Below are positions 24,611 to 36,307 of a stretch of 64,000 nt of DNA, one piece after another (the stretch's first letter is position 1; each line of letters begins with the position of its first letter). The notes beneath the pieces are model-generated. The model was not told where the DNA came from and did not search any database. It saw only the letters and a list, made by a program, of their open reading frames with translations. The position numbers and the translations under genes were made by a program. Source of the stretch: Adenanthera pavonina. Lineage: Eukaryota > Streptophyta > Magnoliopsida > Fabales > Fabaceae. The stretch spans positions 12,356,001 to 12,420,000 of the forward strand of contig JAIVEN010000021.1 of the NCBI GenBank assembly GCA_026686845.1, in the 5' to 3' direction.

Positions 24611-27600
24611 ATGGGTCGGGGAAGAGTGGAGTTGAAGAGGATCGAGAACAAGATCAACAGGCAGGTGACCTTCAGCAAGAGAAGGTCAGGCCTTGTCAAG
24701 AAAGCCAAAGAGATCTCTGTGCTGTGCGATGCCGAGGTTGCTCTCATCGTCTTCTCCACCAAAGGCAAACTTTTCCACTACTCCAGCGACCCCTGGTATA
24801 GTATACCATATATATATATATCCTTTCTTCTTCAACTCAATCTGACTCTTCAAATCTCACAATTAATCACCTTTCTCTGCTTCTCTTTCTCGTTGATTTC
24901 TCCCAGAAATGTATCTCTCTTCTCACTCATCTCATCCCTTCTGGTATAGTATACTATATATCCTTTCTTCTTCTCCTCTCTCAGCCCATGATTCATCAAT
25001 CAATTTGGTTATTCTTGGTTCATCCATGAGTAATTAATCTGAGTGTTTATCTGATATTGCTATTGTTATCTTAATGCGCTCTGGTACCAACAACATGCAC
25101 TCCTGTGACACATTATTCTGCCCTATTTAATTCCTTAATACTTGATGATGCAATACCTATCCCAGCCTTCTCCTCTCTGTGAGAGAGAGAGAGAGAGGGG
25201 GGGGGGGAGGGAGGGATGGGGCGAAGGGGCTATCTGAGTCTGAGGAGGGTGTACGGAGTAATTTGGCTAGGTTATGCAGAAATGATGTTTCATACTTGCT
25301 CCTATATTGACATGTGTACGTGACTTAGTTCCTCGTCCCACCATCACGCACAGACACCAATCTCAGTAATGAACAGAACCAGTGACGAGTCACTGTGAAA
25401 TTTAAGTTGCTTTAATTATTAAAAAATGACTCCACAAAACTAAAATCAAACACCCGTTGCCCAGTAATTACTAATTCGTATAATATCTTTCTATGAACGT
25501 CTAGAGCACTTTATTAGTTCGATTAATTGAATTTGATCTTGTTTTCTTTTTGGTTGAATTAGTTTTAATCAAGTTACTATTAACTGAGGTTTATTTTTTC
25601 ATTAAAAAATTTTGAAATCTATAATTTAAAATTTTTAATCAATAACTTAATTCTCAATAAGTTACAAAAATTTTTTATTCTAAAATTATAAATTAATTAT
25701 GAACACACACACACATATTTATTTGTTTCATTTGTGTTGCATAAGTTTTGAAACACTGATAAATCCTTACATATATGCAACGTTCATGGCGTCTGATGAC
25801 ATCTATTTACTCCATCAAAATGAAAGTGTAATATAACTTTTAGATTCTAGATAAAAATGCCGGGAAAGTTCTTGCTGGGTAATGTTATATTGAGTTATAG
25901 GATCTTTTACTGTCTGTAATTGGTTTATTAATTGTTTGTAGGATAATTGAAGAGATACAAAAACAAATTAAAGAGACGATGAGTATAAAGAGAGGAAAAC
26001 CTAATATACACATATATTTTATGTTATTTTTTTCTCCATCTACGCATAAAACTCTATGATTATAGAAATTTTTTTTTTGTTTAGAAGTAGTCTTGCATAT
26101 ATGGATATTCAAATTGGATTCTTGAGAATTTCATATATACCAGGTTACGTACAAAGAGTACTTGAAAATGTGATGGAGGAGCGTGTGAAATTTTACTCGA
26201 CAAATTATGGTCTTGGATTAATACTTTACTCAAAAGAAGCATTATAGAATTTAAAGTGAAAAGTAAATATTATATATATATATATATTAACCGTTGTGTT
26301 TATCAAATGTCATGAACTAATAGTTGTATCAAATGGGTTGGAAATTAGAATTTTGAGTTCCACACTGGGTCATAGATAAATAAAATAAGAAAAAAAAGAT
26401 AGTTAGTGAATTGCTTTCATGCATACGGAGTAGTAGGTATTATAGGAGAGACAAATATACTATATATGCATTTGGGGATGCTATTTTGGAATTAATATAC
26501 TTTTGTGGATGTAATATAAATTTGTAATATATATACATGTATGATGGATACTATATATGAATAATGCAATTAAGTTAGCTTACTGTTTAGCTGATGTTGT
26601 GAACAGTATGGAAAGAATTTTGGAACGGTACGAGAGGTATTCCTACGCAGAGAGGCAGCTAGCTGCAAATGATCAGGAATCCACTGTAATACACCACCTC
26701 TTCTCTCTCTCTCTCTCTCTCTATATATATCATTTTTTCATAAAAAAAAAAAAGAAACCAATTAGGTATTTATGTTATTATATATCCCCAGTGTCTGGAA
26801 AACTGGACTCTTGAGCACGCCAAGTTGAAGGCTAGGATAGAGGTCCTACAAAGAAATCAGAGGTATAACATATATAGTTCCTTTTGTTTCTTTCTATTTA
26901 TCATTTTTTAAGAAAATTTTTATTTTTATTTATTTATCATATTTAAATTTTAAGATAATATTAATTACTGATTTATCAATTATATCCTTATATATTCTTT
27001 TAACAGTCAACTATGACATTAATTACTCTTTCCTATTTACTTACTCTAGTTCACAAAAATTGTCTTTTTAGGGTTTTTGAAATGTTTCATTGTATTTGGT
27101 ACTTTAAAATTTCAATGCAATATTAATTAATTATTTTACTGTTTTACCTTTCATTAATATCAAATATATCATTTAAAAGAGCATTTGAATTAAGGACATT
27201 TTAGTAAAATACTATTAAAACTTATAATATTCTAGATCATTTGATAGTTTTCTTAATTTGTGTGAAAAACCTTAAAAGAAACAATTTTTATGAACTGAAG
27301 GAGTATTTATTTAGTGAAGGGCATATTAAAAAATTTAAAATAAGTACCAATGGACACCTGGTCAAGTGGTAAGTGGCTTGGCCAACATAGCATTCTAGGA
27401 GGTCAAGTTTTGATTTCTGAGGGGTGCAACAACATTAAAAAAATTAAAACATTAAAGAGGTCTTCTCATTGGTACCTCTGAGCCACCGTAAGGTTCTACA
27501 CAATGGGGTCCGGATTAGTTTTGAACTAGTAGTATAAAAAAAATTTTAAAATAAATTATCACACATTAATTATATCTCTTAATATATGTACTAAAATCTT

Positions 27601-28853
27601 AAATGACATATAAAAAGAAACAAAGAGACATAGTATATTCATATAACTCAGCAAGTGATCTGCCTGTATGTGTATAATGTGTATATATATATATATATAT
27701 ATCAGTGTGAATTGTCAAGTGCTTTTACTGATACACAGGCATTTTATGGGAGAGGACCTGGAGGGCCTAAGTCTGAAAGAGCTTCAGAATTTGGAACATC
27801 AGCTGGAGTCAGCTCTCAAACACATCAGATCACGAACGGTAATTAAAAATCATGCCCCCAACAACCACCATATATATATACATATATTATATTGCTGTAA
27901 TTCTCAACGGAATGTCAAAGTCATTGATGCAGTCAAGTACTGTTTCAATTGCAGAACCGACTCATGCATGAATCTATCTCTCAGCTTCAGAAAAAGGTCA
28001 GTCTTTCTCACCTGCATGCAGGCATTTTCCTATATATATCGCAAACAGATAGCATTTATATATAAATCTGTTATTTGGCTACATGATAGGATAAAGCACT
28101 TCAGGAACAAAACAACTTACTGGCTAAGAAGGCAAGGATTTTGTTTCGTTTTCCAACAGCTACAGCTATATATAAATATAACTATATGATATATATATAT
28201 ATATGTAGTTAATTGTATAGTTTATTAGGTTACTGTATATATTTTCTTTTCTGTGTACATAGATAAAGGAAAGAGAGAAGGCAATGGAGCAGCGACAGAA
28301 TCAAGGGTTTGATGATTCCTCTGTTCTATTAACACAACAGCCATTGCTGCCTTTGAATATTGTCGGGTAAAGAAAACTCTCCCAAACTTGCCACTCTCTG
28401 TGTCTGCATTGCATGTTTGCCTTTTGCTTTGTGCAGTAATGGTAACTCGTTCATATGCATATGCCTCCCTAATGAAATTTATATAATGCATAATATATAT
28501 TATTCTTAAATTGTAAACCCTAGTTTTATTACGAAAAGACAGATTTTTCTTTCTTTGAACCAGAAGATGACTCAAATATTGTCATAGATTGTTTATTCTA
28601 CTCAAAATAAAAAAATTCAATTTATTCTCAATTTTAAAAGTTTATTATATATTTTTGAGTAAATTATTCTCTTGTCCACTTAAAAGTATTTAATTTATAC
28701 GATTCTCCCTGATATTTTGAAGACATATACTTTTTCCCCCCCTAGAATCAAAAGATGCGTTATATTTATATTTTTATAATAAAAAATTATAATTGCACTT
28801 GCCTAAAAAATTCTCATATCCATTATTTATTTCTAAATGTAATATAACAGGAA

Positions 28854-28897
<44 letters not shown>

Positions 28898-30016
28898 TAT
28901 TCATTGTTTCAAACTTGGCAAATTACAAAATTATTTGTTGAAAATTAAATTATTAAAAAAAGTAAAGAATACGTTCCAAAAGAATAATTTATTTAGAACT
29001 TAACTAATTTATATATATTGATTTAATCACCAATAAGTCACGAACATGATGGTGAATTTTTAAAATAAATTATTTATAAACATAAGTATTGTGGTAAATT
29101 TTGTGAACTTTTAAACTAAATTAAACTTAATATAAAATAAATAATAGTAAAATATAAGTTTTAAAATATTTTAAAATTGGCCAAATATATCAAAAGAAAT
29201 CATCAAGATTACTCTGAAGGATGTTCTAGTCATATTTTGATTTCAGACAGTAAATATATTTTTAAATAAAAATAGTTTCGACATTTTTTATGTAAAATAA
29301 AAATTTAATTTATCCTATATTCCATATAAATAATATCCGGTGCATCTGTATTTTGCCTGCATTGACTAGGAAGGTAATAGTTTGGAAATTATTAAAATGA
29401 ATTAATTTCTTTTAACCTGATGAGTTGTGTGAGAGAAAGAGGGCTATGAAATTAAAAGACATAGCTTAAAGTATCAATTAATAAAATAAAATGGCGAAAA
29501 TGTCAAGAGGTAATTAGTTCATCTCTTTCTCTTCCCTTTTTCGCTGCTTGCTTCATCGATCTTCAAAAGCCCTATATATGCCACTTTAAAGTGAGACACA
29601 ATGTTTAATAGTACATTACTAAGGAAACACGTACATACGAGTAAGTCTTATAAGTCCCACATGTTGTTTTAGTCTTAAAAATGACATCAAGGAATTAACG
29701 TTGATCTCTAGTTTAACTGATACAACCTCCTGTCCGTTGAACCAAGCTAGCTACTTATTTCCAAATCTCAGAAATATCTTGTTTTTAATTTATAGTGTCT
29801 GTCATTAATATTATATATCATATATATATATTTATTCATGTTGGGTTCAGCATATATATATATATATATAACATATTTGATGGATGATATATATGCAGAG
29901 GAGGAGGATCAACAGGAGGTGGAAGAGGGGATGGTGTCGAATATGGAGCAAGTCTGAATCAACCTCGACCCAATATACTGCTTCCTGCTTGGATGCTTCG
30001 CCCTTTAAATGAATAG
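24611..30016 (+). CDS. FUL: FRUITFULL-clade (AP1/FUL) MADS-box transcription factor, complete, 8 exons
   Basis: Exons read from splice sites: 24611-24795, 26607-26685, 26792-26862, 27739-27838, 27955-27996, 28090-28131, 28263-28366 and 29899-30016, giving 246 aa. Exons of 185, 79, 100, 42 and 42 nt match the conserved AP1/FUL gene layout. The protein has a MADS domain (1-60, MGRGRVELKRIENKINRQVT at the start), an I region, a K domain (about 88-173, including HFMGEDLEGLSLKELQNLE) and a C-terminal region ending LLPAWMLRPLNE. That ending is the FUL-type (paleoAP1) motif; there is no farnesylated euAP1 end. In the family such proteins act as nuclear MIKC-type regulators of floral transition, meristem identity and fruit development, forming dimers through the K domain. 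Oddities: FHYS replaces the usual FEYS at 55-58, and intron 6 uses a GC donor. FUL versus an AGL79-like paralogue is not settled. Confidence 0.93.
24941..24975 (+). other. duplicated copy of the exon 1 splice-donor region inside intron 1
   Basis: The sequence ctggtatagtata spanning the exon 1/intron 1 border (from 24793) recurs at 24941, and both copies are followed by tatatcctttcttcttc. The second copy is a potential alternative donor 148 nt downstream. Using it would add 148 nt and shift the frame into exon 2, so it would not give a normal MADS protein. Confidence 0.75.
26877..27303. mobile_element. Stowaway-like MITE in intron 3 of the FUL-like gene
   Basis: Left end gttccttttgtttctttc after TA (26875-26876); right end in reverse ctccttcagttcataaaa before TA (27304-27305). 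It is 427 bp, noncoding and AT-rich, and makes up about half of the 876-bp intron 3. Confidence 0.65.
27344..27536 (+). mobile_element. tRNA-derived SINE in intron 3 of the FUL-like gene
   Basis: The head contains an A-box-like stretch, tggtcaagtggtaagtggct (27359-27378), and about 30 bp later a B-box-like ggtcaagttttgatt (27401-27415), the internal RNA polymerase III promoter layout of tRNA-derived SINEs. The body continues with 'ggggtgcaacaac' and 'gccaccgtaaggttctac'. It is flanked by an imperfect direct repeat, aaaatttaaaataa (ending 27343) and aaaattttaaaataa (about 27540-27554). B-box changes from the consensus suggest an old copy. Confidence 0.65.
28132..28133 (+). other. GC splice donor of intron 6 (GC-AG intron)
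   Basis: Exon 6 must end after the AAK K codons (...gctaagaag) at 28131 to keep the frame and the conserved 42-nt length. The next bases are gcaagg, a GC donor with an otherwise strong match to the donor consensus (AAG|GCAAG). The acceptor is acatag at 28257-28262. No GT donor nearby would keep the conserved protein. Confidence 0.85.
28854..28898 (+). repeat. (CT)n(TA)n compound microsatellite in intron 7
   Basis: A CT run of about 12 units is followed without a break by a TA run of about 10 units, inside the 1,532-bp last intron of the FUL-like gene. Confidence 0.95.
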
Positions 30017-30478
30017 AAACGTACACAGCTTCATTGCCTATACGTACGTACGTATTCCTCCTGTGTTAATATCATTATCATCTAATTAATCTATATCTAA
30101 ATTAAATATATCAATATGCATGGCTTCCACTAAGCCTTGTCCAACCATCTATACATGCATGTTAATTCTGTTTCGATCTCTTCCTCTTCTATGACTATCC
30201 GTGGGATGTAATCTTTATATATGAAAGACATTTTAATAATTATGACTGTCAATGTGTAATTTAAAAGTTCATGTGCGTGTAGGTGTGGAATAATCCTGGT
30301 TGAATTCGCTTCTTTTCATGTAGTATGATTTTTTTTGGGTAAATATAAGAATATATTTCAACTAATAGTTGAAAACTAAATATTTTCAAATAATATGAAA
30401 GGTGCATCATTTTTGAGAAAGGAAATTAGTAATGGTGAACCAAAATTTGGAGTAAAAGAAAGAGAGAATTTCACCCCT
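30017..30478 (+). other. 3' UTR and downstream flank of the FUL-like gene
   Basis: There is no further coding sequence. The first ~250 bp after the stop (30016) probably hold the 3' UTR; no single poly(A) signal stands out. A tacgtacgtacgta palindromic repeat lies at about 30041-30053. Confidence 0.45.
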
Positions 30479-31262
30479 TAGGGCCTGTTTGCAGAGTCAG
30501 CTTCAAACCAAGTTTGGTAAAGGAATGAATTTGAAGAAATACAATTTCTATTTGGTTACTTTTTCCCCGTTCAAAACTTATTATCACTCCAAAACTAATT
30601 TCTAGCAGAAGCAATACCATACATGCTTTTGATTTTAATTTTTCGTTGCCAACGGATTGGTGAAGAGGATGGAAATTGTCAAAAAAAATAAAGTCAAATA
30701 AAAATGGATCAATAAATATGAGAAAAAATGGGAAAATTGAGAAAATAAAATTTCTATAAAATTTTTCCTATTTAATGAGAAAAATACTCCTTTAAAATTT
30801 TAATCTTCATGAGCCATGACCTGTTAAAAATGTTATATCAGATAGATTATGTTTCCAATTAAATAAATACAGTTTAAATTTTAGTCCAAGATAATTAAAT
30901 TAACTATAAGATAGAGTTTAAGCTCAATTCAAAAGAAAATTATAAGTTAAAATGATAAAAATAAAGAAAATAAAATATTAAAAAAATAATTTTAAACTTT
31001 CATTTTTTAGATAAACATATATACATATATATTTATTAAATAGGTATTAAAAATTATTTATTAAAATTTGGAAAAATTATTGCACTAAAAATACTTTTAA
31101 TTAAAATCATCCAAATATCATTATTTTTGTTAAAATTATTTTTTAATTAAATAATTTAAACATAAATACGTTAACCTAAAATCAATTTTTATCATAATTA
31201 TGTTACAAAATTTATTCTATGAAAACTTATTTTTAACTAATTAAAAATTAAATGAGTACTTA
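30479..31262. mobile_element. 'GTTTGG' MITE family, copy 3
   Basis: Starts ttagggcctgtttgcag and ends aatgagtacttaaag, decayed inverted ends of the family seen at 7699-8755. The interior 30740-30930 aligns well by eye with 7945-8130 and 8400-8600. It lies about 460 bp downstream of the FUL-like stop codon and is noncoding. Confidence 0.6.
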
Positions 31263-31807
31263 AAGTGGTGGATCAAACCAAAATTAAGAATGAAATTGCT
31301 GGGATATCCATCTCAAACTTTTAGTGTGCTTTGGACTTAGCCCTCTTTGTATATAAAAGTAAAAACAGAAAGGAGGAGAGAGAGAATTTCAAATAATGCA
31401 ATCAATTGGAGGTTAGCTAGGAGCTGTCATATACAGATTAATGAGGACACAGCCTCAGGGTTGCACAGTGGCGGATGGATACCTTGGGAACAGCTTGGAC
31501 AAGTATACTTCCTCCATTCATTTTTTTAGTATAACATATATTAAGGAATATAATCAATATATTAATTTTTTTATTTTTTAATATATGCTTGAAAATTTAA
31601 AATGATAGACAAATAAAAATAAATTTTTTAAAAGTGACAAATAATAATAATAATAAAGAAAGGAAAAACAAAGAGCATATAGCAAACAGATAATAAAAAT
31701 TCGTGCATGGAGTAGTTAAGATCCCTCTTTAATTATGATCCTTGTTTCAATTTTATTTTATGCTTCCCCCAATTGCATCTCTTCTTTTTTAACATCACAT
31801 TTTCATT

Positions 31808-32186
31808 TAGAGTTGGCAATTCGGATCGGCTCATGGTGAGTTGGGTTTAAAATAGTTAGGCCCAAAAAGCCTGACTACAAAACAGCCCTTAATTGTTAAA
31901 GCTCAACTCGTAGTTATTGAGCTTGGGGACTGACCCGCAAGCCCATATTTTTAAAAAATATTTTTTAATTTTTTTAAAAAAATATATAATTATTTAAATT
32001 AATATAACTAAACATTATTATCATTAACTAAAATTAATATAATGTTTGAATTTTATCATTTATATGTCATAATTCAAATCGAAAAACCCATTTTATATTT
32101 GGGCACCCATTCATTAAGCCCGACCCGCCATTTTCATCAGACTAAACGGGTCAACCTGTCAAACTTGATTCATATTGCCTGTTCTA
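31808..32186. mobile_element. probable hAT-type non-autonomous element remnant
   Basis: Left end tagagttggcaattcgga and right end in reverse tagaacaggcaatatgaa form imperfect inverted repeats. Subterminal sequence is rich in gacccg/gggtc and 'gcccga' motifs, as in other hAT MITEs of this window. The 8-bp target duplication is not preserved. Confidence 0.45.
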
Positions 32187-32486
32187 CTTACAACTATCTA
32201 ATTGATTTCATTCCTCCTTTTTATCCTCTCTCCAAATGTTTCCATTGTTTTGGTTCTAAACCTAGACCCACATTTGCACAGTTGCTTATCGCTCTTATGT
32301 TGAGCTGGGCTTTTGAAATAAGTACTGATGTTGCAGTACACCAAAAAAAAAAGTATAGATGTTGCAAGCATTGTTATTTTATTTTAATTTATGCCTTAGA
32401 TAAATATTTATAAATCAAAATTAATTTGAATATTTTAAAAAGCTCAATATAAAAACATGAAATATATAGTATAATATTACAATATA

Positions 32487-32762
32487 TTCTTTCCGTCCAA
32501 TTTTATTTTATGTTTTAAAAAATTTTAAATATTGTAATTTGTTTATCATTTTACATCATTAATAAAACATTAATTATCTTTGTAACTATTTTACCTTTCA
32601 TTAAAGATAATCATAGGTGAAGTACAAGTTATATTTTAGCATTTAATTGAAGAATATTTTGATAAAATATTATTAAATTTTATTACAACCTAAGTTATTT
32701 AATGATTTTATTGATTTATATGGAAAATCTTAAAACAATAAATAAAATGGGACGGAGAGGAT
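32487..32762. mobile_element. Stowaway-like MITE
   Basis: Left end ttctttccgtccaatttt follows TA; the right end in reverse is tcctctccgtcccatttt. About 276 bp, AT-rich, noncoding. Confidence 0.7.
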
Positions 32763-34020
32763 GTATAATTATTCTCACAAATATTATTCCCTCTAGTCTT
32801 TAATACTATAAGTCATTTTTAACAATCTCACAATAATCAAGAAAAGTTAGTTGATTATCTAAAAAATATTTTGGTTTTCATATTTACCTATAATAAATGC
32901 CATAGTAAATTTAAGAAACATATACTTTCTAAAATAATTAATATTCCATAAAACAATTAATAAAAAAAGGATTTTAGAATGGAGTAATTAATACTCCTTG
33001 TAAATTGACTTACATTTTTTACTATAAAATTCTTTTAAAATATAACTTACATAAAAGACCATAAAGACTATTATTAAGGAATTCAATTTTGAAAGTGAAA
33101 TTAATAAATACTTATACCCGAGCCATGCAGGAGGAGGAGGGAGGATTATTATTATTGGAATTGGGGTCTCTACTACGAGACCCCATGCTGCTAGGGTGTT
33201 GTCGTGGTAGCTTTAAATTTTTTCAATCAAACACTTTAGATAAGTATATATTATTGTCTTAATGTCTTTTTAATCTTATGTTATATTATTGTATGAATGC
33301 AGTAAGACTACGGAGTCTCAGTTTCTACTCTATAATATTAAGAAGATAAGAGCTATATAAAAATAGGATTGCATTATTCTAATTTTTTTTTATTTCTAAA
33401 CTTAAATATTAAAAAAAATTACAAATTAAAAATAAAAAACAAAAACAAACAAACAAAGGATCATGGGGCAGGCAACCCCAATGAGGTGAATCGTCACAAG
33501 GATTGCCGCGAATAGAGTGGGCACACGTATGAACGGAGAAGGGTCAACATTCTTATCTTTTATTGTGGAAACAAATCATTCTATGTCTGTGCCACAATTG
33601 CACTCCGACCCTCTCTTTGACTTTCATGCCGATAACAATGCCGCTCCTCAAGTATTCTCTCATTTTATTTTTATAATAAACAAATAATTAAATTACATAA
33701 ATTTAAAAAATTGTTAAAATTATTAAATTTGTGAGAAATACAAAATATTTTTTTAAAATTATTTTCATTTAATTTTAATAACTTTATAATATAATTAATG
33801 ATAATGAATTGTAATTAAAGGTATTTTTTTAAAAAAAATTAAATGCACCAAAATTTTTTTATTTATTTCTTATATTTTAGAATAAAATAGGTGCTTCAAA
33901 TGTCCTTTATATTAAAAAATGAAGGGAATATAATTTAATTTTAAAGCAAATTTGGTCTTTTGTTCTCCTCTTGATTCTTAATATAAGAGTCATTCTAAAT
34001 AATTTTCATAGTTTTTAATA

Positions 34021-34288
34021 CTCCCACCATCTGATTTTATTTGCTATTTTGAGGCCTTTTACACATATCGATAAAATTATTAAATAACTTAGATTATAAT
34101 AAAATTTAATACTATTTTACTCAGGTATTCTTGAATTAAATGTTAAAAATGACTTGTATACTATTATTTTTAATGAACGGTAAAATAGTTAAAAAAGATA
34201 ATTAATATTTCATTGGTAATATAAAATAATAGATATATTGGGATATTTAAAATTTTCTGAAATGAAAAATAAAATAGGATGCAGGGAG
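34021..34288. mobile_element. Stowaway MITE, intact ends
   Basis: TA at 34019-34020 and 34289-34290 flanks a 268-bp element with left end ctcccaccatctgatttt and right end in reverse ctccctgcatcctatttt. It is the intact relative of the interrupted copy at 531-1420. Confidence 0.8.
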
Positions 34289-34944
34289 TATGAGGGTGTT
34301 TGCAAAATTCCTGAAACATTAGTGCATAATTTTCATAAATATCCGTTATACTTTTAACTTGTTTCTCTAAGTATTAATATGTTGTAGTTTTAGGAATGTT
34401 ATATATATATATATATATATAATAAACTAGTTTTAACAACATGCCAAATGTAATTTGGTTAAAATGTCCTCATAAAAAGGACTCGAGGGAGTATAAGATT
34501 TTTTTAGAAATTTAATGAAACATTAATAAATTTTTTTTGTTATTTACCTTGAACATAAATACTCTTTTTTCTTATTCAAACCTTTAACATAAATACTCTT
34601 TGTTGACTTTCAAGGATAAATTTGGGAAGTCAAGTTAATTTTTGAGAAATTCAATGTTGTCAATAATTTTAATTAGCATCCTTAAATTATGTGAAGTTAG
34701 TTAAAATTACCTTATACATGTGTATAAGATTGGAGGTAGTAAGTTATTTTACATATGCCACGTATTTTAAGAAAAAAAAAGTTAGATTGTTGGATTTGTT
34801 AAAACAAACAATATTTCAATAGTACTTTTTACCATTACCTCATTAATTACATTTCCCAGTACTCTTTATTTGCCTCCTCTTAATTGCATAGGACATAAAT
34901 GAAAAAAATAATTAATACACTAGAACGTCCCAAAACAATTTATA

Positions 34945-35125
34945 GGGGAAATGATAGTTGGGGACCAAAATTTTGAATAAAATACAGTAAGCGATCTTAC
35001 AATTTTTTCAGTAGTAAATACAGAACAAAATAGTACTAAATTCGTGATATTTAGTAGTAAAAAAAATTACAAGATCTGTTACTGTATTTAATTCAAAGTT
35101 TTGGTCCCCAAGTGTCATTTTCCCT
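34945..35125. mobile_element. 181-bp hAT-type MITE, copy A
   Basis: The element starts ggggaaatgatagttgggga and its right end in reverse is agggaaaatgacacttgggg. The inverted repeats run on inward for about 60 bp or more (for example 'aaatacagtaa' against 'aaatacagtaac'), so the element is almost entirely a foldback. It is flanked by a perfect 8-bp duplication aatttata (34937-34944 and 35126-35133), which places it with the hAT superfamily. Copy B is at 36880-37060. Confidence 0.85.
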
Positions 35126-35227
35126 AATTTATATTTTGGATGTGGAGTAATTTTTTTATTTAACACACACATATGATGGAGCTTCATATATTTTTATTAT
35201 ATATATATATATATTGATATATTGATG

Positions 35228-36307
35228 TTCCCTCTATTCAATTTTATCTGTTATTTAAGATTTTGATATAAAAATTAAGAAAAAACAATACATGAGTAAT
35301 TAATGATGTAATTTTACTAAATTGTCTTTAATTATTACTTCTTTAGTATTCATAATTTTCCCATTTTTTTAAATCATCTTTTGATTGCTTAGTAATAGAA
35401 TTGGAAAAAATTAATTATCCATTAGTTTTTTAAGATGATAATTAAATTGGAATGTTTAAAATTTTCAAAATAATTGATAAAATAGGACGGAGAAGTAAAG
35501 GTGTGCATGGGTCGGTCCGGGTCCAGGTTTGCCCATGCTTGAGGACCGGCCCAGGAGTAAACTGGGTATGCTCGAGTTTGTCAGGTTTGGTTATCGGGTT
35601 TATGGCAAAAATGGAAAAAAATGAAGGAAGAGACGTAGGAGGAAGAAGATCTAGAAAAAAAAAAAAGCCATGGCAACAAGACTAATCGATCTATGCAAGG
35701 GTAAGGCAACAAATCAAAGAATAACAATAACACAAAAAAGATATGAGGAATATAGAAGAAGAGGTTCAAAAAACAAAAAGGTCAAAAACAAACAAACACA
35801 ACGATTTAAGACAATAGATCAGTCTAAGGAGAGAGGATGGTGAGATATAATGATAGCAATGAAGAGGAGAAGGTGGCAACACGAGATCTGAGATCTGAGA
35901 TGTGAGATAGCGGTGACTAGAGACTGAAGCACCAAGTGATGTGTGAGAGAGGGAGGGAGAGGTGAAAGACTACTGTGTGATTCGCATATGTGAGAGGGGA
36001 AAAGAGACCAGAGACTACCGACAGAGTAAGTTGCATGAGAGAGGGAATGAGAGAGAAGTGAAAGGCAATTTGAGAACTACAAAAGTAATGAGAGGGAGAT
36101 GTATATGCAATAGGTTTATGGGAAAAATAAACTAATTGATTGACTTTTTTTTTTTAAGAAAAAATAAGAGGGCGGGCTAGTCTGAGATAATATAGCCCAT
36201 TGTTTCAACCCATAATCCAAACCAACCTGATATTTTTTACACGGGGTTGATTTGGGTCGGATTGGGCTGACCAGTCCAGGTGGATTATGCTCACCCCTAC
36301 GGAGAAG
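35228..36307. mobile_element. Stowaway-like MITE, split by a hAT-type MITE
   Basis: Left end ttccctctattcaatttt (about 35228). The body runs to 35495, ends in ggacggagaag, and is interrupted by the element at 35496-36299. The 3' edge cggagaag reappears after it (36300-36307) as the target duplication. Its terminus in reverse, cttctccgtcctatttt, matches the left end. Confidence 0.65.
35496..36299. mobile_element. hAT-type non-autonomous element nested in a Stowaway MITE
   Basis: Left end taaaggtgtgcatgggtc; right end in reverse taggggtgagcataatcc. A perfect 8-bp duplication cggagaag flanks it (35488-35495 and 36300-36307). Ends are rich in gggtcgg/ccgacc motifs; the middle is purine-rich. The open frames at 35452-35685 and 35581-35769 lie in this repeat and are not genes. 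It is 804 bp with no transposase. Confidence 0.85.

Larger units (their letters stand above)
31263..34020. other. intergenic DNA with MITEs
   Basis: No gene was recognised. A hAT-like remnant (31808-32186) and a Stowaway MITE (32487-32762) are listed separately. A 9-bp-stem hairpin, tggggtctc-tactac-gagacccca, lies at 33162-33185. A less AT-rich block at 33460-33660 is unclassified. The frame at 32042-32413 partly overlaps the hAT remnant and is not gene-like. Confidence 0.4.

Noticed and set aside
33162..33185. 9-bp-stem hairpin resembling a terminator
   Set aside because: Rho-independent terminators do not apply to a plant nuclear genome and no gene ends here.
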